A DNA stretch of 64,000 nt, taken from Roseibium marinum. GTDB lineage: Bacteria > Pseudomonadota > Alphaproteobacteria > Rhizobiales > Stappiaceae. The translations under genes were made by a program, and so were the position numbers. The notes under the pieces are model-generated. The model made no database searches, was not told where the DNA came from, and worked only from the letters and a program-made list of their open reading frames with translations. The stretch is taken from assembly GCF_002906165.1 (NCBI RefSeq), contig NZ_PPCN01000001.1, positions 1 through 64,000 on the forward strand, read 5' to 3'. Numbering within the stretch: the first letter of the stretch is position 1; the number at the start of each line of letters is the position of its first letter. Below are positions 24,691 through 32,948 of this stretch, in pieces.

Positions 24691-25721
24691 TGGCTAGCCT
24701 TGATACCAATGACGTGCTCGTGGCACGCAAAGCCTATAACGCCGGCCTCGTCCAGGACGTTTCGAAGGAGCGGGCCTACTGGTTCCCCGCCCTCGTCCTG
24801 GCGCTGCTCCTGCTGTTGCCCGCCCTGCAATTTACCGGCAACTACAATTATCTGATCCATCTTGTGCTGTTCACGGCCAGCTATGTGGTGATGGCCTCGG
24901 GCTGGAATATTCTGGGCGGCTTCACCGGCTACATCTCGCTGGGGCACAATGTGTTCTTCGCGGTCGGCGGATATTTCGCCGGCATGATCTTCGCCCGCTA
25001 CGGCATCTCGACGATCGTCCTGGCGCCGTTCGCCGGTCTCGTCGCCGGTCTGCTCGGCTATCTCGTCGGCCAGATCACCCTTCGGGTGCGCGGTCCGTCG
25101 TTCATCATCTCCTCGCTGGCGCTGGTGATGATCTTCCGCATCCTGTTCGAAAACTGGGATTTCGTCGGCGGGGCTGCCGGCGTGTCCCTGAAGGCGAACG
25201 ACCTTCCCGTGCAGTGGGCCAAGCTGCCCTACTATTATGCCTTCGTCCTCATGGCCGCCTTCTCGGTCTGGGCCGCCTACCGCATCAAGCACTCCAAGTT
25301 CGGACTGGGCCTGCGGGCCATCTCCAAGGACGAGATAAAGGCGGAAAGCGCGGGCATCAACACCCGGTTCTACAAGACGCTCGCCTTTGCCATCTCGGCG
25401 TTCTTCGTCGGCATGGCCGGCGCGGTCTGGGGCGAATACCTGACCTATATCCGGCCGAATATCTTCCTGATCATCCTGGTCTCGGTGAACATGGTGCTGA
25501 TCTGCATTCTCGGTGGCAAGGGAACCATCGCCGGGCCGGTGGTCGGCGCCGTGCTCCTGGTGTCCTTCAACGAGTTCTTCGTCGCGACCCTGGGGGCTTC
25601 GGAAATCAACATCCTGGCAACCGGTCTCATCATGATGCTCTGCCTGATGTTCTTCCCGCTTGGCATCGTCGGTACGCTCGCGCGCCTCAGGAAGCTGCCG
25701 CGCATCCTGAACTGGGATTGA
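24690..25721 (+). CDS. livM: Liv-type permease (LivM)
   Basis: A 343-residue membrane protein from a GTG overlapping the livH stop; upstream in-frame codons lie inside livH and are rejected. LivM motifs include GWNILGGFTGYISLGHNVFF near residue 75 and the EAA-like loop AISKDEIKAESAGINT. GGKGTIAGPVVGAVLL is followed by the final helices. It completes a full five-subunit importer of the hydrophobic amino-acid/amide family. Confidence 0.94.
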   Translation: MASLDTNDVLVARKAYNAGLVQDVSKERAYWFPALVLALLLLLPALQFTGNYNYLIHLVLFTASYVVMASGWNILGGFTGYISLGHNVFFAVGGYFAGMIFARYGISTIVLAPFAGLVAGLLGYLVGQITLRVRGPSFIISSLALVMIFRILFENWDFVGGAAGVSLKANDLPVQWAKLPYYYAFVLMAAFSVWAAYRIKHSKFGLGLRAISKDEIKAESAGINTRFYKTLAFAISAFFVGMAGAVWGEYLTYIRPNIFLIILVSVNMVLICILGGKGTIAGPVVGAVLLVSFNEFFVATLGASEINILATGLIMMLCLMFFPLGIVGTLARLRKLPRILNWD

Positions 25722-25726
25722 GGATC

Positions 25727-26509
25727 ATGAGTTCTTTCGTGCTTCACAATGCGCCGCAATCGACCTGCTCTCAACGGGTGCGCTATGCGCTGCATGCCAA
25801 GGGCATCGCCTTTGAGGAACACAAGCTGGATCTTTTTTCCGGCGACCAGCTGAAGCCGGAATATCTGGCAATCAATCCCAACGGCGTCGTGCCGGCTCTG
25901 GTTCACGATGGAACACCCGTCATCGACAGCGCGGTGATCCTAGAATACCTGGAAGACATATTGCCCGGAACCGCGCGCATGCGGCCCGAGGACCCGCGCG
26001 AAACGGCCAAACTGCGGGCCATTATGCGCTTTATCGACGAGGTGCCGACACCGGCGATCCGGGTGCCGTCCTACAATCTGGCCTTCCTGCCCCATTTCCA
26101 GGCGATGAGCGAGGTGGACTTTCAGGCGCTTTGCGACAGCAAGCCGCTGCGCAGGGAGTTCCTGATGAAAATGGGCCGCACCGGTTTTCCGAAGCAGGAC
26201 ATGGACGAGGCGCTTGGCCGGCTGACGCGCGGCGTGGAGCGCATGGCGCGCTGGCTGGAGGAAAGCGGCGGGCCGTGGATCCTGGGTGAGGACATCTCCC
26301 TGGCGGACGTTGCGATCATGCCGGTTATCGTGCGCATGGACGACATCAATCTGGGAGGAATTTGGCAGGACTATCCGGCTATCGGTGCGTGGCTGGAGCG
26401 GATCAGGTTGACGGAGCCTTTCCCGGAGACCTACTACCATGGCTCTCTTCTAACGGAAAAATATCCGCACCTTGCCGCGCTGCGCAATGAGCGGATGGCA
26501 GAGGCCTGA
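25727..26509 (+). CDS. Glutathione S-transferase, beta-etherase (LigF)-like
   Basis: A 260-residue GST. The N-terminal thioredoxin-like domain carries INPNGVVPALVHDG with the cis-Pro and the glutathione-contacting DSAVILEYLED (about 65-76). The all-helical C-terminal domain includes GRTGFPKQDMDEALGRL and ISLADVAIMPV. The long C-terminal domain and these motifs resemble the LigF/beta-etherase branch, which cleaves aryl ethers with glutathione, although many members have no known substrate. The start follows the livM stop by five bases. It is embedded in the LacI-controlled importer operon, so the imported compound may be an ether or an electrophile. Confidence 0.82.
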   Translation: MSSFVLHNAPQSTCSQRVRYALHAKGIAFEEHKLDLFSGDQLKPEYLAINPNGVVPALVHDGTPVIDSAVILEYLEDILPGTARMRPEDPRETAKLRAIMRFIDEVPTPAIRVPSYNLAFLPHFQAMSEVDFQALCDSKPLRREFLMKMGRTGFPKQDMDEALGRLTRGVERMARWLEESGGPWILGEDISLADVAIMPVIVRMDDINLGGIWQDYPAIGAWLERIRLTEPFPETYYHGSLLTEKYPHLAALRNERMAEA

Positions 26510-26514
26510 AAACG

Positions 26515-26961
26515 ATGCAGATGGTTCCCTACATGCTTGCGACGGTGGTCATTGGAATGATGCTGTCAACGCAGCCGCCGCTTAATTCCATCCTCGGGCG
26601 CGCCGTGGGCAGTGCCTATGGCGCGGCCACGATTTCCATCGCGGTGGCTCTGGCAAGCATCCTTGCTTTCATTGTCTTCTCCGGATGGGGAGACATCTCG
26701 CGCAAGTCGTTGGCCACTGTGCCCTGGTGGGTCTATCTGTCCGGCGTCGCCGGCGCGGTTTTCGTCGCCTCGGGTCCGGTTGTGGCGCCGGTGACCGGGG
26801 CCATGGTGTTTTTCGTGTGCATCGTCGCCGGTCAGCTCATCGGCTCGATGCTGGCCGACCATTTCGGAGCTTTCGGCCTCGATGTGCGGACTGTCTCTGT
26901 CTGGCGGCTGCTGGGACTGGCGATGGTTCTCGGCGGGGCCCTCCTGGTCAGTCGCGGCTAA
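26515..26961 (+). CDS. DMT-superfamily small membrane protein (DUF606/YdcZ type)
   Basis: A 148-residue protein with about five transmembrane helices. It resembles half-size DMT-superfamily transporters of the DUF606 group: a first helix ending in MLSTQPPLNSILGRAVGS, a central WWVYLSGVAGAVFV and a final LGLAMVLGGALLVSR. Members probably act as homo- or heterodimers, and their substrates are unknown. It starts five bases after the GST gene and ends the first LacI-controlled operon. Confidence 0.78.
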   Translation: MQMVPYMLATVVIGMMLSTQPPLNSILGRAVGSAYGAATISIAVALASILAFIVFSGWGDISRKSLATVPWWVYLSGVAGAVFVASGPVVAPVTGAMVFFVCIVAGQLIGSMLADHFGAFGLDVRTVSVWRLLGLAMVLGGALLVSRG

Positions 26962-27004
26962 CACGGATCTGGTGCGGATCAAGGAAACGCGTTTCGCCCG
27001 CATA

Positions 27005-27018
27005 TGCAATCGATTGCG
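27005..27018. promoter_or_regulatory. LacI operator upstream of the 2-oxoacid dehydrogenase operon
   Basis: TGCAATCGATTGCG, identical to the site at 19592. It lies 80 bases upstream of the M24-fold gene in the 136-bp gap after the DMT gene. It places the second catabolic operon under the same LacI protein. Confidence 0.85.
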
Positions 27019-27097
27019 CATTCCTTGAATGCGGACTGAGGAACAAGGAGCGCGCCGGAAAGACCGGCACCGCGTTCCACGATGAGGAGAAAAGACA

Positions 27098-28396
27098 ATG
27101 AACCAGGCCCTGACCCCCCGGATACTGCAGCCGGGCGACATGGATCCGAACTGGCGCTGGGAGGGCAGACTGCCGGCCTGGGGGCACACGGCGGTCGATT
27201 TCGAGCGCCGCGTCGATCATGACCGCTTGCGCCGCTATCGGCTGAGCCGGGCGAAGGATGCGCTCAAGAAGAGCGAGTGCGGCTCGCTCCTGCTCTTCGA
27301 CGTCAACAATATCCGCTACATTTCCGGTACCAAGATCGGCGAGTGGGAACGGGACAAGATGTGTCGCTTTTGTCTCCTCACAGGCGACGACGAGCCATAT
27401 GTCTGGGACTTCGGATCGGCCGCCGTTCACCACAAGAAATATGCCGACTGGCTCAATCCGGAACATTGCCGGGCAGGCGTTGTCGGCATGCGCGGCACCA
27501 TTCCGCCAAGCTTCGGCCTGATGAAACTCTATGCCGAGGAGATCGCCGGCCTCATCCGCGACGCCGGCATGTCGGGCATGCCGGTCGGCGTCGACTATGC
27601 CGAAACGGCGATGTTCTTCGCCCTGCAGGAAGCCGGCATCAATGTGGTGGACGGCCAGCAGATCATGCTGTCGGCGCGCGAGATCAAGAATACCGACGAG
27701 ATCCAGTTGCTCACCCAGGCGGCCGCGATGGTCGATGGCGTCTATCACATGATCTACGAGGAACTGAAACCGGGTATTCGCGAAAACGACATCGTCGCGA
27801 TGTCCAACAAGATGCTCTACGAAATGGGCTCCGACGACGTGGAAGCCATCAATGCCATCTCGGGCGAGCGCTGCAACCCGCACCCGCATAATTTCACCGA
27901 CCGGTACTTCCGGCCGGGCGATCAGGCCTTCTTCGACATCCTCCAGTCCTATCAGGGCTACCGGACCTGCTACTACCGCACGTTCAACATCGGCCGGGCT
28001 ACGCCCGCGCAGAATGACGCCTATGTGAAATGCCGCGAATGGCTCGACGCCTCCATCGAGCGCATCAAACCCGGTGTCTCCACCGACAAGGTGGCGGAAG
28101 TCTGGCCGACGGCGGAAAGCCTGGGCTTTCCCAATGAGCTGGCGGCATTCGGCCTGCAATTCGGCCATGGACTCGGGCTGGCGCTGCACGAACGCCCGAT
28201 CATCTCCCGCGCGGTGTCGCTCGACAATCCGATGGAGATCAAGACGGGCATGGTTTTCGCGCTCGAGACCTATTGTCCGGCGGCCGATGGGTATTCAGCG
28301 GCCCGGATCGAGGAAGAAGTGGTTGTCACGGATACCGGCTGTGAAGTGATCTCGCTGTTCCCGGCGGAAGAACTTCCTATCGCCAACCGCTACTGA
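27098..28396 (+). CDS. M24-fold (Xaa-Pro peptidase/creatinase-like) protein with altered metal site
   Basis: A 432-residue pita-bread fold protein with a creatinase N-terminal domain and an M24 catalytic domain. The expected metal ligands are an Asp (FFDILQSY), a second Asp, a His (QFGHGLGLALHE), and two Glu (VFALETYCP and ARIEEEVVV). The second Asp position in GYRTCYYRTF appears to be Cys, while the others are kept. Relatives include Xaa-Pro aminopeptidases, creatinase and the DMSP lyase DddP, so the fold supports non-peptidase chemistry. GAGGAG precedes the ATG. It opens the second LacI-controlled operon ahead of E1-alpha. Confidence 0.8.
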   Translation: MNQALTPRILQPGDMDPNWRWEGRLPAWGHTAVDFERRVDHDRLRRYRLSRAKDALKKSECGSLLLFDVNNIRYISGTKIGEWERDKMCRFCLLTGDDEPYVWDFGSAAVHHKKYADWLNPEHCRAGVVGMRGTIPPSFGLMKLYAEEIAGLIRDAGMSGMPVGVDYAETAMFFALQEAGINVVDGQQIMLSAREIKNTDEIQLLTQAAAMVDGVYHMIYEELKPGIRENDIVAMSNKMLYEMGSDDVEAINAISGERCNPHPHNFTDRYFRPGDQAFFDILQSYQGYRTCYYRTFNIGRATPAQNDAYVKCREWLDASIERIKPGVSTDKVAEVWPTAESLGFPNELAAFGLQFGHGLGLALHERPIISRAVSLDNPMEIKTGMVFALETYCPAADGYSAARIEEEVVVTDTGCEVISLFPAEELPIANRY

Positions 28397-28411
28397 CCGA
28401 CGTCCGAATTG

Positions 28412-28441
28412 CCCGGTCCGGCGCGCCTTTCGCCGGCCGGG
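28412..28441 (+). other. Stem-loop between the M24-fold gene and E1-alpha
   Basis: The 5' arm CCCGGTCCGGCG (28412-28423) pairs with CGCCGGCCGGG (28431-28441) with one bulged T and a 7-nt loop. No T-run follows and the next gene is in the same direction. It is a likely processing or stability element inside the operon. Confidence 0.6.
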
Positions 28442-28461
28442 TCCCTTCGCAGGAGTTTCAA

Positions 28462-29451
28462 ATGGCAGCCAGAAAGTCTAAGGCCAATACGGAGGCCTAT
28501 CTGCGCATGTACCGCCAGATGGCGCGGATCCGCGCGTTCGAGGACAACGCCAACCAGCTCTATCTGTCGGCGAAGATGCCGGGACTGACCCACATGTATT
28601 CCGGCCAGGAAGCGGTTGCGGTCGGCATATGCGAGGCGCTCACCTCCGACGACAAGATCACCTCCACCCATCGCGGTCATGGACATTGTGTCGCCAAGGG
28701 TGCGGAGTTCCGGCAGATGTTCTGCGAGCTTCTGGGCAAGGCCGAAGGCTATTGCCGCGGCAAGGGAGGATCCATGCATATCGCCGATCAGGCAAACGGC
28801 AATCTTGGCGCGAACGCCATTGTCGGCGGTTCCATGGGCATTGCCACCGGATCGGCCCTGACCGCGAAACGGCAGGGCACCGGCCATGTGACGGTCTGCT
28901 TTTTCGGCGATGGCGCCACGGCGCAGGGCGTCTGGTACGAGGTCATGAACATGGCCGCGCTCTGGAAACTGCCGATCATCTATGCCTGTGAAAACAACGG
29001 TTACAGCGAATATACCAAGACGGCGGAAATCGCCGCCGGGTCGCTGACGGCGCGCGCCGAAGCATTCGGCATCGATTCCTTCACCGTGGACGGTCAGGAT
29101 GTGCTGGCCGTGAACGATCTGGCACAAACGCTGGTCGCGCGGTGCCGCAAGGGCGAGGGACCGTTCTTCGTGGAACTCGAAACCTACAGGTATCACGGCC
29201 ACCATGTCGGCGACATCAACCGCGACTACTACCGGACGAAAGACGAGGAAGCCGACTGGAAAAAGCACCGCGATCCCATCGTGAATTTCGGCAAGTGGCT
29301 GATCGGTCAGAAGATCGTCACGCCGGACGAGCTCGTTTCCATGGACAACGAGGTGCGGGCGGATGCCGAGGCTGCCGTGCAGTACGCGCTCGAAGCGCCC
29401 TATCCCGATGTCCGCGAAGTCGACATGCATGTTTTCGCCGAGGGGGCCTGA
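28462..29451 (+). CDS. TPP-dependent 2-oxoacid dehydrogenase E1 alpha subunit
   Basis: A 329-residue E1-alpha of the pyruvate/acetoin dehydrogenase family. The thiamine diphosphate motif is GDGATAQGVWYEVMNMAAL through ENNGYSEYT (about 150-190), with a HRGHGHCVAKG segment and GGSMHIAD earlier. The YRYHGHHVGD segment near residue 245 resembles phosphorylation-loop regions of E1-alpha. It decarboxylates a 2-oxoacid (or acetoin) with the beta subunit encoded immediately downstream. AGGAG precedes the start. Its best context match is an acetoin-type operon, but no acetoin-specific accessory gene is present. Confidence 0.93.
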   Translation: MAARKSKANTEAYLRMYRQMARIRAFEDNANQLYLSAKMPGLTHMYSGQEAVAVGICEALTSDDKITSTHRGHGHCVAKGAEFRQMFCELLGKAEGYCRGKGGSMHIADQANGNLGANAIVGGSMGIATGSALTAKRQGTGHVTVCFFGDGATAQGVWYEVMNMAALWKLPIIYACENNGYSEYTKTAEIAAGSLTARAEAFGIDSFTVDGQDVLAVNDLAQTLVARCRKGEGPFFVELETYRYHGHHVGDINRDYYRTKDEEADWKKHRDPIVNFGKWLIGQKIVTPDELVSMDNEVRADAEAAVQYALEAPYPDVREVDMHVFAEGA

Positions 29452-30435
29452 ATGCGCGAAATAACTCTTTCCAGGGCGGTCAATGAAGCGATCGCGGAAG
29501 AAATGCGCCGCGACCCGGCGATTTTCCTGATCGGCGAGGATGTGGCGGAAGCCGGGACCCCGTTCAAGGTGCTGTCGGGTCTGGTGGAGGAATTCGGAAC
29601 GGAGCGCATCATCGACACGCCGATTTCGGAGCCCGGTTTCATGGGGATGGCTGTCGGTGCGGCCATGACCGGGTCGAGGCCGATCGTCGATCTCATGTTC
29701 GGAGATTTCATTTTCCTGGTGATGGACCAGCTCTGCAATCAGGCCGCCAAGACCCACTACATGTCCGGCGGCAAGCTGAAGGTGCCGCTGGTCCTGCGCA
29801 CCAATCTGGGCGCGACCCGGCGCTCGGCGGCCCAGCACTCGCAGTCCCTGCATGCGCTTGTCGCCCACATACCGGGCCTCAAGGTGGCGCTGCCCTCATC
29901 GGCCTATGAGGCCAAGGGTCTGTTGAAGACCGCGATCCGCGATGACAATCCGGTTGTGATCTTCGAAGACAAACTCATGTACAACGACAAGGCGCCCGTC
30001 CCGGAAGAGGAATATCTGCTGCCGTTCGGCAAGGCGGAAATTCTGCGCCAGGGCAAGGACGTCACGCTGGTGGGCACCTCCTCCATGGTTCAGGTCTGCC
30101 GCAAGGCGGCGGACCTTCTGGCGGCGGACGGCATTTCGGCGGAAGTCATCGACCCGCGCACCATCGTTCCGCTCGACGAGGACACGATCGTCGGGTCGGC
30201 GAAGAAGACCAGCCGGGCCATCGTCGTCGACGAAGGACACCAAAACTTCGGTGTAACGGCTGAAATCGCCGCGCGCATTGCCGACAAGGCCTTCTATTAC
30301 CTGGATAATCCCGTTCAGCGCATGGGTGCGATGGATGTGCCGGTGCCGTTCTCTCCCGCACTTGAAGACCTGACCGTGCCGACGCCCGAGCAGGTCGCGG
30401 AGCGGGCGCGCCGGCTCTGCCGGGGGGAGATCTGA
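29452..30435 (+). CDS. 2-oxoacid dehydrogenase E1 beta subunit
   Basis: A 327-residue transketolase-like E1-beta. It has FLIGEDVAEAG, a DTPISEPGFMGMAVGAA segment holding the catalytic Glu that activates TPP, and a C-terminal transketolase domain with EVIDPRTIVPLDEDTI and VDEGHQNFGV. It forms an alpha2beta2 tetramer with the 28462 product. Its start codon directly abuts the E1-alpha stop, implying tight coupling. Confidence 0.94.
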   Translation: MREITLSRAVNEAIAEEMRRDPAIFLIGEDVAEAGTPFKVLSGLVEEFGTERIIDTPISEPGFMGMAVGAAMTGSRPIVDLMFGDFIFLVMDQLCNQAAKTHYMSGGKLKVPLVLRTNLGATRRSAAQHSQSLHALVAHIPGLKVALPSSAYEAKGLLKTAIRDDNPVVIFEDKLMYNDKAPVPEEEYLLPFGKAEILRQGKDVTLVGTSSMVQVCRKAADLLAADGISAEVIDPRTIVPLDEDTIVGSAKKTSRAIVVDEGHQNFGVTAEIAARIADKAFYYLDNPVQRMGAMDVPVPFSPALEDLTVPTPEQVAERARRLCRGEI

Positions 30436-30437
30436 CG

Positions 30438-31463
30438 ATGACCCATGAAGTCATCATGCCCGCGCTTGGAATGGCCCAGGAAACCGGGTTGCTCCTTGCC
30501 TGGCGCAAGCAGCCGGGCGACGCAGTGAAGATCGGTGATGTCCTGATGGAAGTGGAGACCGACAAGGCCGCCATGGAAGTCGAGGCGCAGGCCGATGGCT
30601 TCGTGACCGAGCTGCGTGCAAAAGAGGGTGAGGACGTTCCTGTCGGCGCCGTGATCGCCATCATTTCCGCCAGCATGGACAAAGCCGCCGGGGCGCCGAC
30701 TGAAGATGCTCCGGCAACACCGGCTGCAACGACGGACAAGGTGGACGACACGCCGCGGGTCGCCCCCACTGTTGCGAAACCAACCCCACAAATTCCGGAA
30801 AAACCGAAGGATACGGCACCGCCGTCTGAAGGCAGGGTGCTGGCCTCACCCAAGGCGAAGCGCCTCGCGGCCGAGCAGGGACTTGACTTGACCCGTCTGG
30901 CGAAAGCGGGTCACCCGCAGCCTTATCGCGCCGCCGATCTCGACCATCTCAAGGGTATGCATGCCAGCCAGGCGGACGGGGGGCAGGTTGGGGCCGCGTC
31001 GCAGCGCATCTTCGCACGCGCCAGCGTTCCGGCGGCGCCCTTCGACGAATTCTGCGATTGGCTTGCCGGGCAAGGCGCGGTCGCGGCGGATCTGGTCCTT
31101 GCCACATTCGCGGCCGGCAGCTTCAGGTCGGCAACCGGATTGCAGACGCTCGCCGTCTCCGTTTCCGCTCCGCGCAAACCCTCGCGGATATTCCAGGATC
31201 CCGACCGGTGCGGCCTTCTGGACCTTTCAGAAGATGAAGACGGACAGCACGCCGATCTGATTGTCTACGACCTGACCGCATCGCGCCTGACGGAGGCGGA
31301 ACTTGCGGCGACCCATGCGCCGACGGTTACAATTGCCCGCGGTCAGGCGAACCTGACGGTATCTCTTTCGGCGACACGCGAGCAACTTGACGACGAGGTG
31401 CTGATCGCCATGCTCGACGCCTTTGCCGGGCGGCTGGAGGAACCCCTCCGGCAGCTACTTTGA
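30438..31463 (+). CDS. Lipoyl-domain E2/E3-binding-protein-like subunit with decayed acyltransferase domain
   Basis: A 341-residue protein. An N-terminal lipoyl domain (about 3-78) carries the modified Lys in VETDKAAMEVEA (Lys about 44). A Pro/Ala/Thr-rich linker follows. Next is a peripheral subunit-binding domain (about 135-155, VLASPKAKRLAAEQGLDLTRL without its last residue) that docks E1 or E3. The last 150 residues align loosely with an E2 acyltransferase core, but the catalytic HRxxDG is absent: LSATREQLDDEVLI stands where LSYDHRVINGAEAA occurs in the other subunit. This is the architecture of eukaryotic E3-binding protein, so it probably carries lipoyl groups without transferring acyl groups itself. 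Confidence 0.85.
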   Translation: MTHEVIMPALGMAQETGLLLAWRKQPGDAVKIGDVLMEVETDKAAMEVEAQADGFVTELRAKEGEDVPVGAVIAIISASMDKAAGAPTEDAPATPAATTDKVDDTPRVAPTVAKPTPQIPEKPKDTAPPSEGRVLASPKAKRLAAEQGLDLTRLAKAGHPQPYRAADLDHLKGMHASQADGGQVGAASQRIFARASVPAAPFDEFCDWLAGQGAVAADLVLATFAAGSFRSATGLQTLAVSVSAPRKPSRIFQDPDRCGLLDLSEDEDGQHADLIVYDLTASRLTEAELAATHAPTVTIARGQANLTVSLSATREQLDDEVLIAMLDAFAGRLEEPLRQLL

Positions 31464-31474
31464 GGACAAGACCA

Positions 31475-32938
31475 ATGACCAAACCTGTTCTGAATGTCGA
31501 TGCACGGCAGTTTTTATCCGACCTCCACATCGATGGAAGCTGGCGGGAAGGCGCGAACGGCGAGCGTTTCGATGTCCTCAACCCGGCAACGGAGGAAGTG
31601 CTCGCTTCGGTAGCCTCCGCCGAAATCGCCGACGCGGACGCTGCACTCGATGCGGCCGAGGCCGCCTTTGGCGAATGGGCGTCGCGCACGCCGCGCGCGC
31701 GTTCTGAAATCCTGCGCAAATGCTGGGAACTCATGACAGCGCGGCTGGACGAGTTCGCCACGCTGATCACTCTGGAAAACGGCAAGGCGGGCAACGATGC
31801 GCGGGGCGAGGCCGCCTATGCGGCGGAATTCTTCCGCTGGTTCGCCGAGGAAGCGGTGCGTGCGGACGGTCTGATCACCCGGGCGCCGGCGTCGGGAGCC
31901 CGGATCATCGTCCAGCACAAGCCGGCGGGCATCGCGGTTCTGGTGACGCCCTGGAACTATCCCGCCGCCATGGGCACGCGCAAGATCGCACCGGCTCTTG
32001 CAGCCGGATGTCCGGTGATCATCAAGCCGGCCTCCGAAACACCTCTCACCATGCTGGCGCTGATGCCGCTGCTGGAAGAGGCCGGTGTTCCCAAGGGGCT
32101 TGTAAACGTTCTGCCGTCGAAAAAATCCGGCGCGCTGGTCGATCATCTTCTGCACGATCCGCGCGTGCGGGTCGTTTCCTTTACCGGTTCGACCCAGGTG
32201 GGCCGCAAGCTGCTCCATTCCGCCGCCGATCAGGTGCTGAAACCGGCGATGGAACTGGGCGGCAACGCACCGCTGATTGTCTTCGACGACGCGGATCTCG
32301 ATACGGCGGTTGAAGGCGCGATGCTGGCCAAGATGCGCAATCTCGGCGAAGCCTGCACCGCCGCGAACCGGTTCTACGTTCACGAGAGCGTGGCCGGCGA
32401 ATTCGCCGAAAAACTGACGGCCTCCATGGCTGCGCTGAAACTCGGCAACGGTCTCGAACCGGATGTCGATGTCGGCCCGCTCGTCAACGCCGATACGCGT
32501 GACAAGGTGGCCGCCTTTGTCCGGGACGCAATCGCCAAAGGCGCGGATCTGCTGCTCGGCGGGACGGTTCCGGACGGACCCGGCTTCTTCTATCCGCCGA
32601 CGGTTCTGACAAATGTTCCCGAAACGGCCGATTGTGTGCATGACGAGATCTTCGGTCCCGTCGCCGCGCTCCAGACCTTTTCCGACACGGAAGACGTCAT
32701 CCGCCGCGCCAACGACACCGAATACGGGCTGGTGGCCTATGTGTTCACCGAAGACATGAAGCGCGGACTGCAGGTCTGCGAAAGGCTCGATTACGGCATG
32801 GTCGGCCTGAACCGGGGGCTTGTTTCCGATCCGGCGGCGCCGTTCGGCGGCACCAAGCAGTCCGGTCTTGGGCGTGAAGGCGGCCATGAGGGCATGCTGG
32901 AATTCATGGAGACCCAGTATATTTCGGCAAGCTGGTAG
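31475..32938 (+). CDS. NAD(P)-dependent aldehyde dehydrogenase, succinate-semialdehyde type
   Basis: A 487-residue ALDH. Asn in TPWNYPAAMGTRK, the general-base Glu in MELGGNAP and nucleophilic Cys in GEACTAANRF are all present, and the GSTQVGRKLL cofactor motif is intact. The GEACTAANR form and overall length fit the GabD/succinate-semialdehyde branch. It oxidises an aldehyde to an acid in the cytosol. GAGG lies eight bases ahead of the chosen ATG; a TTG 15 bases upstream overlaps the previous stop. It interrupts the two E2-type genes, so its aldehyde probably belongs to the same pathway. Confidence 0.92.
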   Translation: MTKPVLNVDARQFLSDLHIDGSWREGANGERFDVLNPATEEVLASVASAEIADADAALDAAEAAFGEWASRTPRARSEILRKCWELMTARLDEFATLITLENGKAGNDARGEAAYAAEFFRWFAEEAVRADGLITRAPASGARIIVQHKPAGIAVLVTPWNYPAAMGTRKIAPALAAGCPVIIKPASETPLTMLALMPLLEEAGVPKGLVNVLPSKKSGALVDHLLHDPRVRVVSFTGSTQVGRKLLHSAADQVLKPAMELGGNAPLIVFDDADLDTAVEGAMLAKMRNLGEACTAANRFYVHESVAGEFAEKLTASMAALKLGNGLEPDVDVGPLVNADTRDKVAAFVRDAIAKGADLLLGGTVPDGPGFFYPPTVLTNVPETADCVHDEIFGPVAALQTFSDTEDVIRRANDTEYGLVAYVFTEDMKRGLQVCERLDYGMVGLNRGLVSDPAAPFGGTKQSGLGREGGHEGMLEFMETQYISASW

Positions 32939-32948
32939 GGACAGGCAT

